NCBI GenBank assembly: GCA_903905325.1
Contig: CAIVGA010000004.1
Coordinates: 1-5,117, forward strand
From: an uncultured bacterium
GTDB taxonomy: Bacteria > Patescibacteriota > Minisyncoccia > Phycocordibacterales > PALSA-1337
Length of the DNA: 5,117 bases
Reading direction: 5' to 3'
A program made the translations under genes and the position numbers. This document shows positions 1 through 4,802 of this stretch, piece after piece. The stretch's first letter is position 1. The number at the start of each line of letters is the position of its first letter. Under the pieces are notes generated by a model that saw only the letters and a program-made list of their open reading frames with translations, had not been told where the DNA came from and searched no databases.

Positions 1-155
1 ATGCGATTATTCTTTTGATTAAGATTATTGACAAAATAAGAGAAAAGAAGTTCTTGAATGACGGCGTAAACTACTATCTTTTGTTGTTTATAATGGCGGT
101 GTCACTTATATTCAGTGGCGCAGGAATTTTAGCATTAGATCGTTTGTTTGGATAA
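1..155 (+). CDS. DoxX-like membrane protein, C-terminal part (5' end outside window)
   Basis: An open frame enters from the left edge (first full codon at base 3) and ends at TAA 153-155, giving about 50 residues. They contain a hydrophobic stretch (AIILLIKII), a short charged loop (DKIREKKFLNDG), and a last membrane segment ending in SGAGILALDRLFG. DoxX-family proteins are four-helix inner-membrane proteins. They often end with a helix followed by a G-x-G-x-x-S/A-L-D motif, and the GAG..ALD ending here fits. This is recognition from a C-terminal fragment only, so the family is tentative. The role (redox or quinone-linked in some relatives) cannot be judged. The next gene follows 21 nt downstream on the same strand, so they may be co-transcribed. 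Confidence 0.5.
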   Translation, partial: AIILLIKIIDKIREKKFLNDGVNYYLLLFIMAVSLIFSGAGILALDRLFG

Positions 156-176
156 TATAAATAATATTTTAAATTT

Positions 177-314
177 ATGAATATGAATGACATCGTGATT
201 GCAGTGTTTGTAATGTTGATAATTTATTTTTCAATGTCGAGCTCTGGTAAGAAAAAAGATGACAAAGGCGGTAAGGACGGTAGTGATAAGAAGGGTGGCG
301 ATAACAAGAAATAG
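177..314 (+). CDS. Small single-pass membrane protein with charged Lys/Gly/Asp tail (45 aa)
   Basis: This complete short frame runs from ATG 177 to TAG 312-314. Residues 5-19 (DIVIAVFVMLIIYFS) form one membrane segment. The rest, from about residue 25, is a low-complexity hydrophilic tail built of K, D and G (for example KKKDDKGGKDG). A short exposed N-terminus followed by a Lys-rich tail predicts the tail in the cytoplasm. A second ATG two codons in (183) is an equally good start. There is no Shine-Dalgarno sequence; the 20 nt upstream are almost pure A/T. I do not recognise a family. The hydrophobic/charged layout and continuous frame support a real gene, but low-complexity tails are also easy to get by chance. 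Confidence 0.55.
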   Translation: MNMNDIVIAVFVMLIIYFSMSSSGKKKDDKGGKDGSDKKGGDNKK

Positions 315-361
315 GTTCCATATAAATTCAGCAGGCTCTCGCTAATTATATAAACATAAAG

Positions 362-367
362 TATACT
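362..367 (+). promoter_or_regulatory. Candidate -10 box (TATACT) for the small basic protein
   Basis: TATACT lies 7 nt before the ATG at 375. Transcription from it would begin at or within a base or two of the start codon, which would give a leaderless or nearly leaderless mRNA. No good -35 hexamer is visible at the usual spacing, and A/T-rich DNA produces -10-like hexamers often, so this is weak. Confidence 0.3.
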
Positions 368-374
368 GTAACCT

Positions 375-488
375 ATGGCAAAAAGAATAAATACAAGACT
401 TCACACATCACGTTCGAGTAAGACCAAAAAGCGTCTTGCGGTCAAGAACGCACGTAAGGCAGAATCTCGCAAAATTACGAGAAAATAA
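375..488 (+). CDS. Very small, highly basic protein (37 aa)
   Basis: This complete frame runs from ATG 375 to TAA 486-488. The product is about 40% Lys+Arg with only one acidic residue, starts MAKRINTRLHTSRSSK, and ends in KITRK. It has no membrane segment and no cysteine. Such a composition is typical of small ribosomal or RNA-binding proteins, but it does not match bL34, bL36, bTHX or another ribosomal protein I know, so binding to nucleic acid is inference only. The response-regulator ATG follows only 6 nt after its stop, so the two are probably one transcript. No Shine-Dalgarno sequence precedes it, and a candidate -10 box sits 7 nt upstream. It is easily missed by gene callers because of its length. 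Confidence 0.6.
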   Translation: MAKRINTRLHTSRSSKTKKRLAVKNARKAESRKITRK

Positions 489-494
489 ATTACA

Positions 495-878
495 ATGGGT
501 GCTGAACCTAAAAAAAGAATTATATTGTGGATAGAGGATGATTTGATCATCAAGTCTATTCTTGGTAATAAGCTCATTTCGGCTGGATACGATTTGACTC
601 ACGTGAATTCCAGTGAAGAAGCTATGTATCACTTGAAACAAGCTGTACCAAGTCTAATTGTGCTAGATATTTTACTTCCTGGTATTAACGGTTTTGGTTT
701 TTTGAAACAGCTTCGTGCGGACAAGGCTCTAGCCCAAATTCCAGTAATTATTCTAACTAATATGAGTACAGAATCTGATAAAAAGATTGCGATGTCTTAT
801 GGTGTAAAGAGGTATCTGGTTAAGACAGCTGTTACTCTTGATGAGATTTTGAAAGAGATAGGAGTATATTGTAATTAA
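495..878 (+). CDS. Stand-alone receiver-domain response regulator
   Basis: The 127-residue product is a single CheY-like REC domain with no output domain. The expected active-site set is visible: the acidic cluster E14-D15-D16 (IEDD), phospho-acceptor D58 in LIVLDILLPG, switch Thr88 in ILTN, and Lys110 in YLVKT, followed by the final helix to residue 127. The family receives phosphate on the Asp from a histidine kinase and acts by protein contact; receiver-only members can be phosphorelay intermediates or act on motility or other partners. No kinase is in the window, so the partner is unknown. The first ATG (495) is chosen because it leaves a normal short N-terminus before beta-1. It lies 6 nt after the small basic gene and has no clear ribosome binding site. 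It converges on mltG with 11 nt between stops. Confidence 0.92.
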   Translation: MGAEPKKRIILWIEDDLIIKSILGNKLISAGYDLTHVNSSEEAMYHLKQAVPSLIVLDILLPGINGFGFLKQLRADKALAQIPVIILTNMSTESDKKIAMSYGVKRYLVKTAVTLDEILKEIGVYCN

Positions 879-889
879 ATATATCTTTT

Positions 890-1948
890 CTATAAGATTC
901 CGTAATACTCTTTCAAAAGTTTTATATGCTGTGCGTATGTAGTACTACAATGAAAGACCCCGACTTTGTCATTAAAATAAAATAAACAAGGTGTCTTAAT
1001 AGGATTTAGAGCAGCCAAAATGGCAGCTACTGATGGACTAGAAATGGGAGATGGTGGTAGTCCTGCGTGCAGATATGTATTGAACGGTGATCGTATATAT
1101 TTATCTTGAGGTGTTACATCTGGCCACCAGCTGCCTGTTGTTGTGGTATTTGCTTTGGCGTATTGCAGAGTTGAATCTATTTGGAGATTCATATTTGCAA
1201 AGAGCCTATTCCAAATTATTCCAGATAGGAGTCTCATGCCGTCAGTACTAATAGTTTCTCTTTGAATAATAGAGGCAATAGTCAGAGCTTCGTTGAGTGG
1301 CACAATTTCCTGTGTAGATGTTCCATAGTGAGATAAAATATCTTGCGAAAAACGGTCGCTAACCAAGTTTTTGACGTCTTCTGGCTTCATGCTTGAAGTT
1401 ACTACATAATCACCCGGAGCAAATGATCCTTCGTTAAGGGTCAATAATCCTTTTCTCTCGGAATTAGTCCAGCCGAGCGCATCTCCAAAAGCTGTCGCAA
1501 CTTGCTCTTTGCGCATACCAGGCTTAATGGTTACAAAATGATTATCGATATTTGCGACACTGGCCAAGTTTTGATAGATCGGTGCGTTTGAGATGGCGAC
1601 TGCAGCATTTTTGAAAATATTCCAAACAAAAACTCCAGCATCAATAACTGATGCACCTAGCAGAGAATGATTATTTGCCAAGTAAGTATCAACTTGTGTA
1701 TTCTCTGTGATGATTTTATTTTTGGGATCAACTGTTACAGGAAATGTCATGGCGAATTGATCAGCTAGTGGAATAGTGCTTTGACTTTGCGCAGTTTGTT
1801 TTGAAATGGTTAGTTTGTTTTGGTGTTCAATTGTAAAAGCAAATATCTGTGGCATTGCAAAAACAAAAATAATCAGAAGAATAGAGATTATGGATATAAT
1901 ACCTATTCTTGCATTATATTTTCCCATGCGTTCTCTGAAATTATTCAT
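890..1948 (-). CDS. mltG: Endolytic murein transglycosylase MltG (YceG-like)
   Basis: This 352-residue protein of the YceG/MltG family cleaves nascent peptidoglycan glycan strands in the membrane and is thought to set strand length. Residues about 13-40 form the N-terminal membrane anchor. A poorly conserved 100-residue spacer follows, then a LysM-like subdomain (FVTIKPGMRKEQVA, about 138-151), and the catalytic region from about 168. The catalytic Glu is E231 in ASIIQRET; aligned by eye it corresponds to E. coli E218. The neighbouring Glu of the usual EKE is Gln here. Other family motifs are IWNRL, MNLQIDSTLQY, SPFNTYLHAGLPPSPIS and the closing FHCSTTYAQH. It starts 9 nt after the membrane gene upstream, which suggests an operon. 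The start is the first ATG, just before the membrane anchor, with no clear Shine-Dalgarno sequence. Confidence 0.93.
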   Translation of the reverse strand: MNNFRERMGKYNARIGIISIISILLIIFVFAMPQIFAFTIEHQNKLTISKQTAQSQSTIPLADQFAMTFPVTVDPKNKIITENTQVDTYLANNHSLLGASVIDAGVFVWNIFKNAAVAISNAPIYQNLASVANIDNHFVTIKPGMRKEQVATAFGDALGWTNSERKGLLTLNEGSFAPGDYVVTSSMKPEDVKNLVSDRFSQDILSHYGTSTQEIVPLNEALTIASIIQRETISTDGMRLLSGIIWNRLFANMNLQIDSTLQYAKANTTTTGSWWPDVTPQDKYIRSPFNTYLHAGLPPSPISSPSVAAILAALNPIKTPCLFYFNDKVGVFHCSTTYAQHIKLLKEYYGIL

Positions 1949-1957
1949 ATATCAAAA

Positions 1958-2641
1958 TTATAACATCTTTTTTTCACGGTAAGATCTCGTATATTCATAG
2001 ATAGTTGACCAGAAAGCACCAGCGAAAAAGGCTACCAAAATTTCTTCAAGAGGAATACCTAGTATCAAAATATTCCAAGTGTTGTTCAAATTATATGAAT
2101 GTATAACAACGCCTGGGAATATGAAATTTATAAAAAGAAATATCAAAAAATAAAGCAGACTAAATACAAATGCTGTAAACAATATTTGTTTAATTAAATC
2201 TTTACGCAGAAAGCCGGTAATAATAGATCCTATGGCACCAGCAATCATTAGATTATAAATAGCTTTTGTTGGAAACGCAATCAGTAAAACAATATAAAGA
2301 ATAGGAATAAAAATAAGCAACCAATAATGAGGGCGACCATGGTGGCTCAGTCTCGAGAGTTTTTCTTTACACAAAAATTCGTATAAAACAGAGGCAATAC
2401 CAACAACACAAAAAATAAATATGAAACTTTCTATACCAACGCCGTATTTTTTCATGAGGCCGAAGAGGGAATCGGGGTGCCAATATGTTGGTACAAGAAA
2501 ATAGTCAATAAAACCAAATGGTAATCCCCAAAGACTTGCCAACAGCATTTCTTGTTGCAAATCTTTGCGTCTTACGAAAATAAATACCCAAATAATGAAA
2601 AGTATCAAACAACCCGTAATGTATGCGTATTTATCCGGCAT
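1958..2641 (-). CDS. Lycopene-cyclase-domain (CrtYc/CrtYd-like) integral membrane protein
   Basis: From ATG 2641 this is a 227-residue, roughly seven-segment membrane protein (segments near 5-23, 33-50, 69-90, 105-123, 126-144, 152-176, 190-214). It shows the two-half layout of the lycopene cyclase domain. Half one has RRKDLQQEML (24-33), YWHPDSLFG, IESFIF (E71) and YEF (87-89). Half two repeats it as LRKDLIKQIL (145-154), a Trp at 189, GIPLEEIL (E199, E200) and YEY (215-217). The PLEE motif is the best family signature. Characterised relatives cyclise lycopene, but no carotenoid gene is nearby, so the substrate here is unknown. The frame stays open upstream to 2770, but that part runs into the insertion sequence. 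A good promoter at 2676-2704 and the family N-terminus (MPDKYAYI) favour ATG 2641. mltG follows 9 nt downstream. Confidence 0.8.
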   Translation of the reverse strand: MPDKYAYITGCLILFIIWVFIFVRRKDLQQEMLLASLWGLPFGFIDYFLVPTYWHPDSLFGLMKKYGVGIESFIFIFCVVGIASVLYEFLCKEKLSRLSHHGRPHYWLLIFIPILYIVLLIAFPTKAIYNLMIAGAIGSIITGFLRKDLIKQILFTAFVFSLLYFLIFLFINFIFPGVVIHSYNLNNTWNILILGIPLEEILVAFFAGAFWSTIYEYTRSYREKKML

Positions 2642-2675
2642 TTTATATTTAAATGATTGCGTACTTATCGTAACA

Positions 2676-2704
2676 AATATATTGTCGATGAGTGATATTG
2701 ACAA
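2676..2704 (-). promoter_or_regulatory. Sigma70-type promoter of the membrane-protein/mltG operon
   Basis: On the - strand TTGTCA (2704-2699) and TATATT (2681-2676) are separated by exactly 17 nt. Each hexamer is one mismatch from consensus. Transcription would start near 2669, giving a leader of about 28 nt before ATG 2641. This supports that start codon, and it means the operon does not depend on the insertion sequence upstream. Confidence 0.6.
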
Positions 2705-2726
2705 TTGATAAAATATAATGTATGTT
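2698..2726 (+). promoter_or_regulatory. Possible divergent + strand promoter
   Basis: A perfect TTGACA (2698-2703) is followed after 17 nt by TATGTT (2721-2726), a 4/6 match to the -10 box. It overlaps the - strand promoter back to back, because TTGACAA and TTGTCA share the same bases. A start near 2733 would lie inside the proposed broken gene, after its ATG at 2718. Either this promoter or that start codon is therefore wrong. Confidence 0.3.
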
Positions 2727-2759
2727 GCTGAGCAGACATTATACGCCTTCCCACCACCT
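2718..2759 (+). pseudogene. Possible 5' fragment of the gene split by the insertion sequence
   Basis: Fourteen codons from ATG 2718 read MYVAEQTLYAFPPP up to the left edge of the insertion sequence. After the element a coding-like frame continues on the same strand (3763-3961). If the element is removed the two can be joined into one small protein of about 80 residues, in frame for some choices of boundary and target duplication. The exact boundaries and duplication are not resolved, and the stretch is very short, so this is a hypothesis. Confidence 0.3.
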
Positions 2760-3729
2760 AAGCAGTACAAGATTCTTTTAATTGCAGTAATTCTAGCGCG
2801 TTCGACGTTTTAAATCCAATAATTTCTCTAGGGTAGTCATTGAACCAACACAAGATTGTTTCCAGCTTTTCATCTGTGACCAGTGCAAGGTCACTTTTCT
2901 TTTTCACAAATAGTCGAATCCATCTGTTGGTATTCTCCACCAACCCCCTTTCCCATGAATGATATGGCTCACAGAAGTAGATTGTCGTACCAAGTGCTTT
3001 CTCAATGACCTTCCACTTACTAAAAGCAATGTCATTGTCAGTAGTGATGGAGAGCACAAGCTTGTTTTTGAATATTTCTTTCAAAGCAGCAAGAACAATC
3101 TTGTGCGTTCTGTTCGGAATCCTCTTTACATATACTGTCTTGTTCATCCTCTCTACTACCACCAAGAGTGAGTAGGTGGAGATGCTAGACACGATGAAAT
3201 CTATCTCGTAGTGACCATATACACCCTCTATGGAAGGTCGATCTTTGATTCTGACTTTGTCTAGCTCCTTAGTCTTTCTGTAGATATACGTAGAGCTTGG
3301 TTTTCTTTCCTTTCCCTTGAAACAGAGAAAGCTCTCGAGACTATACTCATACACAAATTTGTATATTGCTTTGGGTGAAAGAAGAACTCCCTTCAATTCT
3401 AAACCGCCAGATATTCTTCCCGGCGATATGTGCGCCCGTATGTCTTTCTCGACATCTTTTCGAAGGTCTCCATCTTTAATCAATTTCAATGACTGGGTCT
3501 TTGACCGCCTACGGAGAAGTTCCGCCTTCTTTTCTCCAATTTCTGGTTCATATACACCGTCAACCACACCAGCCTTAATTTCTAAGGCGATGGTATTGTG
3601 AGCTCTTTTCATTTCCTCTCCAATTCGCCGTAACGTCCCACGATCTTCTCTATTGTAGAGATATGCCAAGTGCTTACGCTCCTCGAAGCTTAAATGACCA
3701 TATTTGGCTGTTTTTCGCATGTTTTTCAT
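2758..3729 (-). CDS. IS30-family DDE transposase
   Basis: This full-length, uninterrupted 323-residue transposase moves the surrounding insertion sequence by cut/copy of its ends. The N-terminal helix-turn-helix (about 11-53, YGHLSFEERKHLAYL to IALEIKAG) is the IS30-type end-binding domain. The catalytic core shows the DDE triad: D177 in GHYEIDFIV, D231 in ITTDNDIAFS, and E265 in ERGLVENTNRWIR, the IS30 version of the N-E-N-T-N signature. ATG 3729 is used; ATG three codons later is also possible. The start lies 33 nt inside the right end of the element. The stop codon TAG (2760-2758) straddles the mapped left edge, so two of its bases may come from target DNA. With no frameshift or missing catalytic residue, the element may still be active. 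Confidence 0.95.
   Translation of the reverse strand: MKNMRKTAKYGHLSFEERKHLAYLYNREDRGTLRRIGEEMKRAHNTIALEIKAGVVDGVYEPEIGEKKAELLRRRSKTQSLKLIKDGDLRKDVEKDIRAHISPGRISGGLELKGVLLSPKAIYKFVYEYSLESFLCFKGKERKPSSTYIYRKTKELDKVRIKDRPSIEGVYGHYEIDFIVSSISTYSLLVVVERMNKTVYVKRIPNRTHKIVLAALKEIFKNKLVLSITTDNDIAFSKWKVIEKALGTTIYFCEPYHSWERGLVENTNRWIRLFVKKKSDLALVTDEKLETILCWFNDYPREIIGFKTSNALELLQLKESCTA
2760..2772 (+). repeat. Left terminal inverted repeat of the IS30 element
   Basis: AAGCAGTACAAGA here matches the reverse complement of 3750-3762 (AAGTAGTACAAGA) at 12 of 13 positions. Similarity falls off further in (about 16 of 24). It overlaps the last codons of the transposase. Confidence 0.75.
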
Positions 3730-3749
3730 ACAAGTTATTATTACTAATT

Positions 3750-3762
3750 TCTTGTACTACTT
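3750..3762 (-). repeat. Right terminal inverted repeat of the IS30 element
   Basis: Read on the - strand this is AAGTAGTACAAGA, the partner of the left end. Its TACAAG core recurs inverted at 3729-3734 and 3751-3756, so the space between the right tip and the transposase ATG is itself a palindromic arm pair. It could be a hairpin or a second transposase-binding site; that role is inference. Confidence 0.75.
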
Positions 3763-3961
3763 CAAAGGTATCTGGAAGATAAAAATTCAAATAAATGAGT
3801 CGACCACTCCTGTTTGGCAGGAGTTGGTGTTATCAAGTGAAAATCTTGAAAAGATCCTATTTCCAAATAAAAAATATGCCTCATTTCTTTACAAAAAGAT
3901 TGGTAGAGGATATTTTGCTTATCTAGAAGATCCTGATATAAAAAAGAAAATAAGCAAATAA
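3763..3961 (+). pseudogene. 3' remnant of a small gene truncated by the IS30 element
   Basis: A + strand frame runs out of the right end of the element to TAA 3959-3961. It reads KGIWKIKIQINESTTPVW, continues with LSSENLEKILFPNKKYASFLY, and ends KKKISK: about 65 residues of ordinary mixed composition, unlike a chance frame. The frame stays open back to 3704, but those codons lie inside the insertion sequence and overlap the transposase start, so the native start was lost. A possible missing N-terminus lies on the far side (2718-2759). I do not recognise the family. A strong terminator begins 15 nt after the stop, as expected for the end of a real transcription unit. Confidence 0.6.
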
Positions 3962-4069
3962 ATAGGTGGACAAAAGAAAAGGGGGCCTTAGGTAGTTAAC
4001 CGTTTGGGCCCCTTTTCGTCTTTATACACCTATATTACCAAAATCTGGTAGTTTGTCATGTCCACTTTA
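3961..4069. repeat. 104-bp segment bounded by imperfect inverted repeats, possible IS or MITE remnant
   Basis: ATAGGTGGACA (3962-3972) and the reverse complement of TGTCCACTTTAT (4059-4070) share ATA..GTGGACA. The right side (TGTCCACTTTATGGGGTAC) resembles ends I associate with IS3-type elements. No transposase piece lies between; the terminator hairpin and a small perfect 5-bp hairpin (TACCA/TGGTA near 4036-4050) fill the space. With arms this short, chance is possible. Confidence 0.25.
3976..4017. terminator. Bidirectional intrinsic terminator hairpin
   Basis: GAAAAGGGGGCC (3976-3987) pairs with GGGCCCCTTTTC (4006-4017): nine base pairs, one mismatch, then two more, around an 18-nt loop. 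A run of T follows on the + strand and, because of the A run on the other arm, also on the - strand. It can therefore stop transcription from the truncated + strand gene and from the tRNA-Asn gene read toward it. Confidence 0.75.
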
Positions 4070-4125
4070 TGGGGTACAGATCACTGGCTCCGGGAGCTGG
4101 ATTCGAACCAGCGACCAATCGCTTA

Positions 4126-4644
4126 CATTTGTCCTACTATTACTAATAGGGATGGACTATATCATTCCCGTGAACCGCCATAATGACGATTTTTAGGGAC
4201 GAGGGGCTTCGCGCGTGAAATTATCACGAGCTACTCTATAAAAGATAGTCTCTACACCTTCAACCAACGAATTGCTGGAAGCTTGGCTCGGGATTGACCT
4301 AAACAATACTTTTAGGCTTTCCCCGAATTCACCTCATTTTCGACCAAAATTTCTTTTGGAAGCTGCGTTATGCCAGCACCAACTTCTCTATGACAGTTGG
4401 CACATAATAGAATGTATTTATCTAATTCTGTTTTTACTTTAGCCCAAGATCGTGTATATCCCTTATCACCGATTCCAAAGTCTTTATTGTAACCACAGAT
4501 TTGACATCTACCTCCTTTGTATTCAATCGATAAAGTTTTGATTTTTCGTCTACGTTTTGCAACAGCTTTTATCAAAGCCTCTCTTCGATCGGCATATTTT
4601 CTGTTATCAGGCATAAACTTAATTATACCAAACAACAATCGTCC
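4126..4644 (-). ncRNA. Group I self-splicing intron (IC3-like), 519 nt
   Basis: The splice sites follow group I rules: the 5' exon ends in U and the intron ends in G (4126). All conserved core pieces can be read on the - strand. P (TTCGGGGAAAGCC, 4327-4315) pairs with Q (CAATCCCGAGCC, 4296-4285) through UCGGG/CCCGA as P4. P5 is CCTAAA/TTTAGG. R (GGTGTAGAGACTATC, 4258-4244) pairs with S (GATATAGTCC, 4163-4154) through GACTAT/ATAGTC as P7. P8 is CGTGA/TCACG, and a small P9 hairpin (CCTA/TAGG) precedes the 3' splice site. The AATCC.GAGCCAAGC and GGTG.AGAGACT stretches closely resemble the cyanobacterial tRNA-Leu intron, hence IC3-like. An HNH gene fills the 5' part. I could not place P1 or the 5' strand of P3 with confidence. 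Confidence 0.9.
4312..4614 (-). CDS. Intron-encoded HNH homing endonuclease, probably inactive
   Basis: This 100-residue product from ATG 4614 belongs to the HNH family of intron-borne homing endonucleases, which spread the intron by cutting intron-less tRNA genes. The basic N-terminus (about 1-28, ending AKRRRKIK) probably binds DNA. Two zinc knuckles follow, C37-x2-C40 (CQICGY) and C71-x2-C74 (CANCHRE), with N73 and H75 of the HNH signature. In relatives I know, the first knuckle is followed by an ALEFHH-type segment with the catalytic His. Here GYNK runs straight into KDFGIGDKGYTRSW conserved further on, as if about 15-18 residues were deleted in frame. The later His of CHREIHAG is Gly79 (CHREVGAG). 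Loss of both argues against cleavage activity. A TTG at 4638 would add eight residues, but ATG is preferred. The stop codon lies in the intron core. Confidence 0.85.
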   Translation of the reverse strand: MPDNRKYADRREALIKAVAKRRRKIKTLSIEYKGGRCQICGYNKDFGIGDKGYTRSWAKVKTELDKYILLCANCHREVGAGITQLPKEILVENEVNSGKA

Positions 4645-4802
4645 ACAGGCGATTGCTCTACCGCTGAGCTATCCCGGAATTTAATTTTTAACGAACTTGC
4701 CACGCCTAGGCTTACTCACGTGGACATGAGAGAATGTATCATATTCTCGCCACGAAATCAAAACCCCAAAACATTATGAAATCCACAAAAGCGTCGCAAA
4801 TG

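Larger units (their letters stand above)
2760..3762 (-). mobile_element. IS30-family insertion sequence, complete, about 1003 bp
   Basis: The element carries one transposase gene on the - strand and is bounded by imperfect terminal inverted repeats at 2760-2772 and 3750-3762. The size fits the IS30 family (roughly 1.0-1.25 kb). I could not find a convincing 2-4 bp target duplication next to the repeats, so the true ends may lie one to three bases either way. The element sits just upstream of the membrane-protein/mltG operon and appears to split a small + strand gene. Confidence 0.85.
4085..4678 (-). tRNA. tRNA-Asn(GTT), split by a group I intron in the anticodon
   Basis: The gene carries asparagine to AAC/AAU codons. 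The 5' exon is 4678-4645 (34 nt) and the 3' exon is 4125-4085 (41 nt). The joined tRNA is 75 nt with an encoded CCA (4087-4085). Acceptor arm TCCGGGA pairs with TCCCGGA with discriminator G; the D arm is GCTC/GAGC with loop AGCGGTA. The anticodon stem ATCGC/GCGAT closes the seven-base loop CTGTTAA, and the T arm is GCTGG/CCAGC with loop TTCGAAT. GTT is the asparagine anticodon, and the overall sequence resembles bacterial tRNA-Asn. All stems are perfect only after removing 4126-4644. The junction falls between anticodon positions 35 and 36 (GT|T), so the unspliced molecule cannot decode. The terminator at 3976-4017 lies downstream. Confidence 0.93.

Noticed and set aside
408..641. Open - strand frame of 77 codons
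   Set aside because: It lies antisense over the small basic gene and the receiver domain, whose active-site residues are all readable on the + strand. Its own product has no recognisable features.
2738..2743. TATAAT on the - strand just outside the insertion sequence, as an IS-generated outward promoter
   Set aside because: The only -35-like hexamer (TTGTAC, 2770-2765) is 21 nt away, too far. A better promoter lies closer to the gene.
2642..2770. 43-residue upstream extension of the lycopene-cyclase-like gene
   Set aside because: It would begin inside the insertion sequence and pass through the operon's own promoter. It lacks family resemblance, while ATG 2641 matches the family start.
2959..3601. 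Two + strand open frames antisense to the transposase
   Set aside because: The - strand reading gives a complete IS30 transposase with HTH and DDE residues; the + strand frames are its shadows.
3763..3961. Remnant of the pRiA4b ORF-3-like family (because of WKIKIQINESTTPVWQEL)
   Set aside because: Only a short strand-like motif is similar. The rest lacks the family's following LH motif and acidic region, so no family is assigned.
4126..4644. Group II or archaeal-type (bulge-helix-bulge) tRNA intron
   Set aside because: Group I P, Q, R and S elements and the U/G splice-site rule are present. There is no domain V hairpin, and the position inside the anticodon and 519-nt length do not fit an archaeal tRNA intron.
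4700..4723. Hairpin CCACG/CGTGG between tRNA-Asn and the DUF167 gene as a terminator or operator
   Set aside because: It has only five base pairs around a 14-nt loop with no T run. The divergent gene arrangement needs no terminator here.
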